Source of the DNA: JACRIM01 sp964605185 | GTDB lineage: Bacteria > Planctomycetota > Phycisphaerae > UBA1845 > UTPLA1 | Length of the DNA stretch: 42,581 nt | Direction: 5' to 3' | Assembly (NCBI GenBank): GCA_964605185.1 | Contig: CAZSBF010000031.1 | Span: 1-42,581 of the forward strand | In this document: piece after piece, positions 17,875-24,895 of the stretch | Layout of the letters: each line of letters begins with the position of its first letter | Numbering within the stretch: position 1 is the stretch's first letter | Program-made: the position numbers and the translations under genes | Notes under the pieces: model-generated | The model's database searches: none | What the model was told of the DNA's origin: nothing | What the model saw: the letters and a program-made list of their open reading frames with translations, nothing else

Positions 17875-19140
17875 CTAATTCTTCGCCGTGCCGCTCTGCG
17901 AATCCTGCAGTCGCAGATACTTCTTGTGCAGCTCGGGCTGGGCAGTGCGAAGCGCGTCGGCGTTGTCATACACCGTCACCAGTTCTTCGCCGCTGCTGCG
18001 CGTCGTTACGCGGATCTTCCCGTCCGACGTCGTCTCGAAACTCGTCTTGGCCTTGCGGCCGAAGGCAAACGTCGCTGGCTCGCCGGGCAACCCAGGGACG
18101 CCGTCCAGTTTCTTCATGAACACGTTGGCCTTGCCCATCGCGCCATGGGCGTTCTTCATGGCCTCGTGAATCTTCAATTTCACTTCATCATCGAGCCCTT
18201 GAATGTGCATGTCGGCGTCGCCAAAAAACTGAAACGCACCGTCCGGATTAAAGCACATCGTCTTTGAAAGTTCCGGCTCGGCCGCCTTGAACTCCTCCTC
18301 GGTGTTGTAGGTCTTCGTCGAGGTGGATTCCTTTCCGTTCTCCTTGGTCGTGGTCGTAACGGTGATCTTGCCGTCGTCGCCCTTCTCGATGCGCGTCATG
18401 TGATCATCATCTTTGTGCATCATGATCTGCATGTTCGAACCGACGCCGCCGAATGGAACCTTGACATTGAATTCCTTGGCATCCGGGATGAACTTCCAGA
18501 CGTCCGGCAGGTCGGCCTGGTTAAAGTTCTTGAAGACCCAATTGCCCTTGTCATCCTTCTGCAACATGCCGCCGCGATTGAAGATGCGATCGCCGAAGAT
18601 CTCCTCGTCGTCGTTCTTGTATTTCGACGCGCCGATCTGCTCCGGCCGGGCGCCGATGGTGATCGTCGCCGTCATCCGCTGGCCGCCACGAAGCAGCGTC
18701 AGTGAATGCGCCTCACCCGGCTTGTAGGCTTGAATGATCGACATAAAGTCTCCAATCTTGCTGGAGACATTCTGCCCGTCGATCGCCGTGATGATGTCGA
18801 ACTGCTGCAGGCCCGCGGTATCGGCCGGGGAGCCTTCCACCACATTCGTCACGACCTGGCCGGTGCCTGCATCGAGCCGCAACTGCGACGCCAGCGGCTT
18901 GGCCACCGGGCCGAACGCGATGCCGAGCCAGGGTCCGCCCGGCTGCGCCGCCTGCATCGGTTGGCCGGCGACGAAGTGCAGCGTGTGGCCGCCGTCTTCA
19001 ACATCCACATTCCCGGATTGGGAATCAACCCACATCACATGGGCCTTCGCCCCCTGTGCCGGCGGATCGATCATGCCGACGCCCACATTCGCCACGACAG
19101 GCGACATGGACCACATCATTAATGCTTGAACCATCAACAT
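17875..19140 (-). CDS. Exported PDZ-domain protein with duplicated C-terminal module
   Basis: A 421-residue protein with an N-terminal hydrophobic signal (about 1-18). A PDZ domain spans about 70-163: PWLGIAFG, VVTNVVEGSPADTAGL at 97-111, DIITAIDGQNV at 115-125, then a GxxxxLTLLRGGQ strand. No protease catalytic triad is seen, so it is not a complete HtrA. The C-terminal half contains two related segments: DDGKITVTTTT...TYNTEEEFKAAEPEL (about 254-291) and SDGKIRVTTR...VYDNADALRTAQPEL (about 377-409). The ATG at 19140 has AAAGGAG 8 bases upstream. It lies 83 bases after the anti-sigma gene on the same strand, suggesting a three-gene unit in which a periplasmic PDZ protein may sense or relay envelope signals. 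That role is inference. Confidence 0.8.
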   Translation of the reverse strand: MLMVQALMMWSMSPVVANVGVGMIDPPAQGAKAHVMWVDSQSGNVDVEDGGHTLHFVAGQPMQAAQPGGPWLGIAFGPVAKPLASQLRLDAGTGQVVTNVVEGSPADTAGLQQFDIITAIDGQNVSSKIGDFMSIIQAYKPGEAHSLTLLRGGQRMTATITIGARPEQIGASKYKNDDEEIFGDRIFNRGGMLQKDDKGNWVFKNFNQADLPDVWKFIPDAKEFNVKVPFGGVGSNMQIMMHKDDDHMTRIEKGDDGKITVTTTTKENGKESTSTKTYNTEEEFKAAEPELSKTMCFNPDGAFQFFGDADMHIQGLDDEVKLKIHEAMKNAHGAMGKANVFMKKLDGVPGLPGEPATFAFGRKAKTSFETTSDGKIRVTTRSSGEELVTVYDNADALRTAQPELHKKYLRLQDSQSGTAKN

Positions 19141-19223
19141 AACGAACTACTCCTTTTCATTCGTTCCCGCGCCGCACCCGCGATCGGGGGAACATCCCGT
19201 GGCAGACTCGCACTTGTTACTCG

Positions 19224-19802
19224 TTACAACTCGCCGGAGATGGGGACCATCCGGGTTGACTGCTTGCCTCGTTCGAACAGATAGATCTCGTTGTTCGGCC
19301 CGCGAATGCCGATCACATCGCGTTGCATGTCGCGCTGTCGAAAACGCGGCAGGACGTCGCCGCCGTTGTAATCAACGTACGTCGGCTCCATGGATTGACG
19401 GTTCGACGTCGGGGCGACGCGCTTGTCATTCTGGGTAATCGACGGTCGTGAATCAGAACTGATGTTTCGCCAGATGCCCGGCACAAACGAAAACGCCAGG
19501 ACGGCAGCCGCGGTCAGCACCGCGCCCGCGGTGGCGAGCCACAAACCGCGCCGCACGGACCCCGCGGCCGCCGTCGTGGCGCTCTCAAACTCCAGACCAA
19601 GGGCCTTCGCCGCCGACGCATCCTGCGCCTGATACTCGTCATAAAGCCGCCGCGCTGCCTCATTCCGAAGCAGGCAAGACGCCAACTCGGTCAGCTCTGT
19701 CGGCGTGGCCTCGCCATCGAGTGCCCGGCAGATCAGCCGCTCGGTGGCCTCATCGACGTCAGGTAGTGGTGTTTCGAAATCCGTCATGGCTGCATCACTC
19801 AT
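19224..19802 (-). CDS. Probable membrane-bound anti-sigma factor
   Basis: A 192-residue protein with a soluble N-terminal part (about 1-85) resembling anti-sigma domains of planctomycete ECF loci (LICRALDGEATPTELTELASCL, RLYDEYQAQDASAAKAL), a single transmembrane helix at about 88-110 and an extracytoplasmic C-terminus of about 80 residues ending IYLFERGKQSTRMVPISGEL. The zinc-binding HxxxCxxC motif of ZAS anti-sigmas is absent. Its ATG overlaps the end of the sigma gene by 8 bases (ATGAGTGA), indicating translational coupling and equimolar synthesis. The assignment rests mainly on this arrangement and topology. Confidence 0.75.
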   Translation of the reverse strand: MSDAAMTDFETPLPDVDEATERLICRALDGEATPTELTELASCLLRNEAARRLYDEYQAQDASAAKALGLEFESATTAAAGSVRRGLWLATAGAVLTAAAVLAFSFVPGIWRNISSDSRPSITQNDKRVAPTSNRQSMEPTYVDYNGGDVLPRFRQRDMQRDVIGIRGPNNEIYLFERGKQSTRMVPISGEL

Positions 19803-20349
19803 TCTTCAGGGCACTTCGCAAGTGCCGTCTGGCTCGCACCAATCGCGTCTCCACCGTGTCGATCGGCAGGCCCAACGCCTCGCCGATTTGGGCGTAACTC
19901 CATTCCTCCAGATGCCGGAGGATGAACGGCTCGCGATAAATCGGCGGCAACGCGTCAATCGCCGCGAGCACCCGCCTATGTTCCTCTGCAATAATCAGCC
20001 GCTTCGCCGGATCAACCCCACGACCCGGCGCATCCTCGCTGAACGCCCGCCGGACTTTTCGCTCGCGGGCGTGTTTCAGGCCGACATCGATGGCCGCATT
20101 CTTGGCCATCCGATACAGCCATCCGCGCCACCGCGCCGGATCGACCAGCGTGCCGATCTGTTGCCACACCGTCGCCCAGACACGTTGCACGATGTCATCG
20201 ACGCTCGCCGGATCGCCGCTCGTGGCATATACCACGTTGCGAACCCAGCGATCATGTCGGCGCACGAAGGCATCGAGGGCGCGTCTCTCGCCCTTCTGAG
20301 CCGCGGCAATCAGCTCGTGATCGCCGTCGTCCATGCCCAGCGCCATCAT
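19795..20349 (-). CDS. ECF sigma factor
   Basis: A 184-residue sigma-70 family protein. I place the start at ATG 20349, with AAAGGG at 20367-20362; an in-frame TTG at 20370 would remove that ribosome site. Region 2 includes ALDAFVRRHDRWVRNVVY, DIVQRVWATVWQQI and WRGWLYRMAKNAAID. Region 4 includes ALPPIYREPFILRHLEEWSY, QIGEALGLPIDTVETRLVRARRHL. It is encoded with its probable anti-sigma factor and a PDZ protein. A perfect 11-base palindrome (CCCTGTCAGGG, 20390-20400) lies about 40 bases upstream of the start and could be regulatory, although no promoter hexamers are evident next to it. Confidence 0.92.
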   Translation of the reverse strand: MMALGMDDGDHELIAAAQKGERRALDAFVRRHDRWVRNVVYATSGDPASVDDIVQRVWATVWQQIGTLVDPARWRGWLYRMAKNAAIDVGLKHARERKVRRAFSEDAPGRGVDPAKRLIIAEEHRRVLAAIDALPPIYREPFILRHLEEWSYAQIGEALGLPIDTVETRLVRARRHLRSALKNE

Positions 20350-20545
20350 CGCGTCCACACACCCTTTCAAGACGACCAGCCGCCCCGAACCCTGTCAGGG
20401 ATTATGGGGCAATTCGGGCCTTGGGTGTGTAAGGGAACAGCCCTCAGGGAAGCCGCCGAGCGATACCCCCTGCCACGGAAATGACGAAGAATCGGGCACC
20501 AGAAGTGCGCCTTAAAGGGCTGTGGTGAGCCAAGGAAACGCGTAA

Positions 20546-21496
20546 CTAACCCACATCCCCCGGTTGCGTCGCCGGCGGCATGCCCGGGTAGCGCAGTCGC
20601 GGCAGGTACTTCTCCACCGCCGGGCCGTACGCAATCAGTCCCCCGGTGATCAGCGTCCACAGGATCGCCGTTATCAGAAACGGCCGATCTTTAATCAGCA
20701 CATCCGTCGGGCCGGTGAGTATCCCCTGCTCGATAACGAACGCATACCGGAAGATCGCAAAGAAAACGAGCGGCGTCGTGAACACCAACGAGTGTGGCGA
20801 CGGCGTGCTCGGGTCCAGCGTGTATAGCAGGAACGTTATCACCGCCCCGCCGCCCGTGACCGACAGCAGTTGATTGAGCAAGTCCGGCGTGTAATGGGCC
20901 AGCGTCGAGCGGTGAGATTTGGCCTTTTCGCCGCTCTCGATCACCGCGATCTCGCACCGCCGTTTACCGAAGCCAAGGAACAGACACAGCGTAAACGTAC
21001 AGACCACCAGCCACGCCGACACTTCGACATTAATCGCCGCCGCTCCCGCCAACGCCCGAATCACGAACCCGATGGCGATAAGAATCACGTCGAGCAAGAC
21101 ACGGTGCTTTGCCCAAAGCGAATAAACAAGATTGAGCGAGAGATAGCCGATCGCCGTCAGGGCAAAGCTCTGCGGCAGGCGGAACGACAAATACACCCCC
21201 ACCGCCGCCAGCGTGATCGATATCACGCCGGCCAGCCCCGGTGACAGCGCCCCGCTCGCCACCGGCCGCCGCTTTTTCGTCGGATGGTGAGCGTCTTCCT
21301 TGTAATCCAGCAAATCGTTAAACGCATAAACCGCGCCCGACAACATGCAAAAGATCGCAAAAGCAGCGGTCGCGTGTGCAAGTGCCGCCGGATCGCCGCG
21401 CCGGGCGCCGAAGACCAGCGCCCCGAACACGAACACATTCTTGACCCACTGGGCCGGTCGAGTGAGTTGAATGGCAGCAAGAACAGTACGAACCAA
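20546..21496 (-). CDS. UbiA-family polyprenyl-phosphate phosphoribosyltransferase (DPPR synthase-like)
   Basis: A 316-residue protein with about eight helices. The signature NDLLDYKEDAHHPTKKRRP begins at residue 60 (Asp61, Asp64, Asp68 bind Mg-diphosphate), and RPAQWVKN occurs at 13-20; both are typical of the decaprenyl-phosphate phosphoribosyltransferase branch of UbiA rather than quinone or heme prenyltransferases. The second motif region reads NLVYSLWAKHRVLLDVILIAIGF. The family transfers phosphoribose from PRPP to a polyprenyl phosphate as a step to lipid-linked arabinose or ribose. The start is TTG 21496, decided by AGGAG at 21508-21504 with a 7-base gap; no ATG or GTG fits. No oxidoreductase partners (DprE1/E2 type) are adjacent, so the downstream product is unknown. 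Confidence 0.85.
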   Translation of the reverse strand: MVRTVLAAIQLTRPAQWVKNVFVFGALVFGARRGDPAALAHATAAFAIFCMLSGAVYAFNDLLDYKEDAHHPTKKRRPVASGALSPGLAGVISITLAAVGVYLSFRLPQSFALTAIGYLSLNLVYSLWAKHRVLLDVILIAIGFVIRALAGAAAINVEVSAWLVVCTFTLCLFLGFGKRRCEIAVIESGEKAKSHRSTLAHYTPDLLNQLLSVTGGGAVITFLLYTLDPSTPSPHSLVFTTPLVFFAIFRYAFVIEQGILTGPTDVLIKDRPFLITAILWTLITGGLIAYGPAVEKYLPRLRYPGMPPATQPGDVG

Positions 21497-21603
21497 CGAC
21501 GGGCTCCTATCGCGGCGTTAGACGTACCTTACGGAGTCGATGGGGAAAGGTCAAAAAGCAGTCCGTGCAATGAATAGCAAGCGGATTCCGAAGGAATTCA
21601 TGT

Positions 21604-22089
21604 TTAGGACTGCGGCAACACGGCCTTCAACTTCCTCGGCCGCAATCCCGGTGAAACCTCGCGGCCCATGCCCGTTCGCGCAGGCCGAGCCTCCTCGAAC
21701 TTCAATGGGCGGTCGAGCTTCAATCCAAGACGAAAGCGCCCCTCTTCCGCCGGAGCACAATGCCGCACCGTGCATGCCACATTCACCGGCCGGCCCGTCG
21801 CAGAGCGATAGGACACCTTGCCGCGCATGCCTTTCTTGAGCACCGCGTCATACAACACCGCGAAACCTCCCGCCGAGGCGTTCACGACCGGACACTCCAC
21901 ATGCTCTACTTTGCCGGATTGGTGCTCAAGCGTCAGGCAGATACTCACGCTCATGCACTCGTGCCGCGCATGGGCGCGCTTATGGCCGCCATCGGTGGCA
22001 ATCGGCGCATCCATCGCGCTCTGATCCGGCACGATGTCGGCCCAGGTCAGGGTGCTTTCTTCGAGTGGAATTGGATCGTCGTCGCCCAT
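21604..22089 (-). CDS. PilZ-domain protein (probable cyclic di-GMP receptor)
   Basis: A 161-residue soluble protein. PilZ signatures are present: RX3R at 38-42 (RAHAR) and NXSXXG at 70-75 (NASAGG), the two motifs that bind cyclic di-GMP, followed by beta strands (GKVSYRSATGRPV, CTVRHCAPAEEGRFRLGLKL). The N-terminal 35 residues are acidic and unlike the domain. PilZ proteins often control pili, secretion or exopolysaccharide synthesis, which agrees with the pseudopilin and glycosyltransferase genes nearby, but the partner is not known. A weak hairpin (21583-21599) follows without a good T run. Confidence 0.82.
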   Translation of the reverse strand: MGDDDPIPLEESTLTWADIVPDQSAMDAPIATDGGHKRAHARHECMSVSICLTLEHQSGKVEHVECPVVNASAGGFAVLYDAVLKKGMRGKVSYRSATGRPVNVACTVRHCAPAEEGRFRLGLKLDRPLKFEEARPARTGMGREVSPGLRPRKLKAVLPQS

Positions 22090-22291
22090 TCGGCGTCCCC
22101 CCGGCCGACCGGCGACGGTCGGCGCAGACTGCCGAATTCACTATCGAATGTTCTCGCGGTGCGGGCCACTCCCCCTCGCGACGTTTGCGATGGACGATGT
22201 GATTCACGGACGAAGCAAACCACTGAGTGCGATAATCGCCAAGTACCACCTACATACGAAGCCCCAAGCGATTGCCCGCCTCCTGTTCCGC

Positions 22292-22336
22292 GTTCCCTGT
22301 TCCCTTAGTGCCTCTTTGCCTTCGTGCCTACGTGCC
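22292..22336. repeat. Short tandem repeat (4 x 8 bases plus a 7-base pair)
   Basis: Four consecutive 8-base units ending in TGCC (TTAGTGCC, TCTTTGCC, TTCGTGCC, TACGTGCC at 22305-22336) follow two copies of GTTCCCT/GTTCCCTT. The array ends immediately next to the stop codon of the prepilin-like gene. Similar degenerate GTGCCT arrays occur in other planctomycete-like sequences as I recall them; function unknown. Confidence 0.7.
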
Positions 22337-22337
22337 T

Positions 22338-23204
22338 CTACCTCACATCCCACAAATTCCCATCCACGCCCGAGTAAGTGTCCTCAAACCGCATCATCGA
22401 CGCGTGCCCGTCGCAGAATGAATACGGTTGCTTGTTGCCGTAGCGTGGACGATCTTCACGAGCGGTAGGATGACGCCCCTCGATGACCTGATCCCAGGCA
22501 CCGGCGCCATCAGCATTTGGAAACAGGCTGGCCGGTGGTGTAGCGCGGTCTTTTGTCCAATGAAAAGCCTCTTGCGGATCATCCGTCGGCGCCCATGGGT
22601 CAAGGCACATATCGAAATAGACACTGCCCCAAAAAGGGTGATTCACATCCGACACCGGCAACGGTGTCGGCGGCGTTTCACCGGTCACCTCGGCCCAATG
22701 TTGCTCGCGGATGGTGGCATAGATCGTGTCTGACGGCGTGGCGATGCGCGTGTCTTTTCGCGACACTCCGGTGATCAGGCCGTTATCAACGAATGACCCC
22801 CACATCGCCGGGATATTCGCATCCGGGTCGGCAGGGTCAAACCAAACCGTTCCTTTGGATTTGGCAATGCCATCCTCGCTGACGCCACCTTTGTCGGTCA
22901 GAATATACTTGTTCAAAGCGCCCTGATAATTCTGTATCGCCCACCAATTCGTCGTCAGCGGTTGAGCATCGCCGGTCGTTTCCATCGTGCGCGGAAAGTA
23001 CCCCTCGTTATCCTGGCAGTACATCTGCGTCGCCATCGCGATCTGGCGCATGTTGCTAAGGCATTTCGCGCTCTGACTGATGCGCCGGGCATGTGACAGT
23101 GCCGGCAACAACATGCCGATCAACACGGCAATGATGGCGACGGAAACCAGCAACTCAATCAGCGTGAACCCCCGGCGCGAGGGTGGACGAATTCGATAGG
23201 ACAT
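22338..23204 (-). CDS. Prepilin-type protein with DG-type C-terminal motif (G-I-like, stand-alone)
   Basis: A 288-residue protein from ATG 23204, preferred over an ATG at 23228 because GGGAAGGG lies between them. The leader ends SRRG|FTLIELLVSVAIIAVL with Gly12 before the cut and Glu at +5. Next come SHARRISQSAKCLSNMRQIA, the helix continuation common in the large planctomycete family of prepilin-like proteins, and a C-terminal motif KQPYSFCDGHASM similar to the conserved xFxDGH segment of that family. Such proteins occur in tens to hundreds of copies in planctomycete genomes and their role is largely unknown. Unlike the clustered pseudopilins it keeps Gly at the cleavage site. Its promoter region carries two inverted repeats, suggesting specific regulation. 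Confidence 0.85.
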   Translation of the reverse strand: MSYRIRPPSRRGFTLIELLVSVAIIAVLIGMLLPALSHARRISQSAKCLSNMRQIAMATQMYCQDNEGYFPRTMETTGDAQPLTTNWWAIQNYQGALNKYILTDKGGVSEDGIAKSKGTVWFDPADPDANIPAMWGSFVDNGLITGVSRKDTRIATPSDTIYATIREQHWAEVTGETPPTPLPVSDVNHPFWGSVYFDMCLDPWAPTDDPQEAFHWTKDRATPPASLFPNADGAGAWDQVIEGRHPTAREDRPRYGNKQPYSFCDGHASMMRFEDTYSGVDGNLWDVR

Positions 23205-23227
23205 TTTCGTAGCCCTTCCCGAACACA

Positions 23228-23290
23228 TTAGTCATGACTGACTAATTAGGCTTCTGCTTGATAGTGTAGCATTGGCTACATTTATGTCAA
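23228..23290 (-). promoter_or_regulatory. Promoter with two inverted repeats (candidate operators)
   Basis: On the minus strand: TTGACA (23290-23285), a 16-base spacer and TACACT (23268-23263), with transcription expected near 23256. A perfect dyad TGTAGC-N4-GCTACA (23265-23280) fills most of the spacer. A second perfect dyad TTAGTCA-TGAC-TGACTAA (23228-23245) sits just after the start site. Both positions suit repressor binding. The regulator is not obvious in the window. Confidence 0.65.
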
Positions 23291-23431
23291 TCGCATTCTC
23301 CCATCTCCAACGACACTCTCATAAACCCTTGCGAATGAAAGGATTAAGGCTTACAAATCACGATGGCTTGATGCCAAGGGGAAGGGTACCGTTCAAACCG
23401 GCATAGCGCCTCCGAGGTTGGCACCATTCAC

Positions 23432-24835
23432 ATGAACAAATCGCCGCCCACCACGCTTAATTACGCATCACAGCGCGACCAATACCCACCCGCATACCGG
23501 CAAACCTTGCTTGGTCAAATCGACGCTCGCATTCTCCATTATCCCGCCGCCCCGCTTATCGCGGCAATCGTCCTCGCCGCGCTCCTGATCGTTCCATCCG
23601 TGCAATCCTCCGTCAGAATTCGCAAGGTCGACAAATCCGCTTATCGCGAAGGCGGCGAGCGGCATCAGACCGCCCTCGGCCGCTGGCTCCCCACCGCCGC
23701 CGTGCTGAGCGATGCATCGGCCGACCCCTACGGCACGGGCCACTGGTTTCCCACTCCGCCCTTCGTCTTGATGCTCCTCGTGCCGCTATCCAAACTCGGA
23801 TTTCTGTCGGCCGGAATTATCTGGGCCGTGCTCAAGACCGGCGGATTCACGCTCGCCATGGCGTTTCTTCTCCGCACCTTGCGCGAACAAGGAATTCGAA
23901 TCCCGCTTGGTGTCCTGATTGCCGCCGGAATTTTCGGCCTTCGGCCGATCATTTCCGACCTGCAACACGCCAACCTCAACATCTTCATGATGATCTGGGT
24001 CGCACTCGCGTGGGCATGCTTCCTTCGCGGACAAGACCTGCTTGCCGGCACGTTCATCGCCCTCGCCATCGTGACCAAAGTCACGCCGGCACTCCTGCTT
24101 GTTTACTTCCTCTACAAACGCCAGTGGAAAATCTGCCTCGGCGCGGCGATCGGCCTTGCCCTGGTCTTCCTTATCATTCCAGGCCTTTACGTCGGCTTCG
24201 CGCGGAATATCGAGTTACATCGCAACTGGTATCACATGCTGGCCGAACCTTTCGCCCGTCACGGATGGGCCACGATCGAAATCGCCAACCAATCGCTGTA
24301 TGGCGTGCTCCTGCGAATCCTCTCCAACGCCGGCCTCCTCTCGATCGAACACATGAGCATCAATCAGGCCATGGAAATAGGGATGGAAGAGATGGCCCGC
24401 CCGGTGACCGCGCTGGGCAACCTGATTCGCCCGTGCATCACCATCGGTGTACTTGGCTCACTCGCATGGCTCTGCCGACACCGCATCCAACGCCGAGCCG
24501 ATATCCGAGTCTGGCTCGAATTTTCTCTCGTGCTCGTAGCGAAGCTGCTGATGGGCGAGCGAACTTGGAAACACCATGCGACCACACTCCCAATCGTCTA
24601 TCTCGCCGTGTGGTATGTACTCACTTGCCTGCCGTGGTCGCCCCGTTTTCGCGCGGGCTGCGTCGCTGCGCTTGCCGTGCAATTTGCATTCCTCGTCGCC
24701 GGCGGTGAAGGATTCCTCGGCGACCGGCTCGCAGAGCGCATGCTCGACGGTGGAGTCTTCTGTTGGGGCCTTCTCATTTGCGGGATACAGATCGCAGTGA
24801 TGCTCGTCGCTACCCAACGAGCCGCGCTGCGCTAG
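23432..24835 (+). CDS. GT87 (DUF2029)-family polyprenyl-phosphate mannosyltransferase-like protein
   Basis: A 467-residue membrane protein with about ten helices. After the first helix is a long loop (GRWLPTAAVLSDASADPYGTGHWF, containing acidic residues), then PTPPFVLMLLVPLS, SDLQHANLNIFMMIWVAL and KVTPALLLVYFLYKRQWK, all characteristic of the DUF2029/GT87 family. Members are GT-C enzymes that move mannose or related sugars from polyprenyl phosphate to glycans on the outer face of the membrane. The first 30 residues are a cytoplasmic tail. No Shine-Dalgarno is seen at the ATG. Acceptor unknown; the nearby UbiA enzyme and TPR glycosyltransferases suggest an envelope glycan pathway. Only 60 bases separate it from the converging next gene, with an imperfect hairpin but no T run. 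Confidence 0.8.
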   Translation: MNKSPPTTLNYASQRDQYPPAYRQTLLGQIDARILHYPAAPLIAAIVLAALLIVPSVQSSVRIRKVDKSAYREGGERHQTALGRWLPTAAVLSDASADPYGTGHWFPTPPFVLMLLVPLSKLGFLSAGIIWAVLKTGGFTLAMAFLLRTLREQGIRIPLGVLIAAGIFGLRPIISDLQHANLNIFMMIWVALAWACFLRGQDLLAGTFIALAIVTKVTPALLLVYFLYKRQWKICLGAAIGLALVFLIIPGLYVGFARNIELHRNWYHMLAEPFARHGWATIEIANQSLYGVLLRILSNAGLLSIEHMSINQAMEIGMEEMARPVTALGNLIRPCITIGVLGSLAWLCRHRIQRRADIRVWLEFSLVLVAKLLMGERTWKHHATTLPIVYLAVWYVLTCLPWSPRFRAGCVAALAVQFAFLVAGGEGFLGDRLAERMLDGGVFCWGLLICGIQIAVMLVATQRAALR

Positions 24836-24895
24836 CAAGCGGTTGCGCGACTCGTGCGAATCGCGTTTGCTTGCGCGTGGGTAACTGGACCAGTA

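Noticed and set aside
20390..20400. Palindrome CCCTGTCAGGG as an operator of the ECF sigma unit
   Set aside because: Perfect but short and GC-rich, with no promoter hexamers in a suitable position; kept only as a note in the sigma factor entry.
22281..22340. CRISPR-like array
   Set aside because: Units are 7-8 bases and contiguous without spacers, and no cas genes are present.
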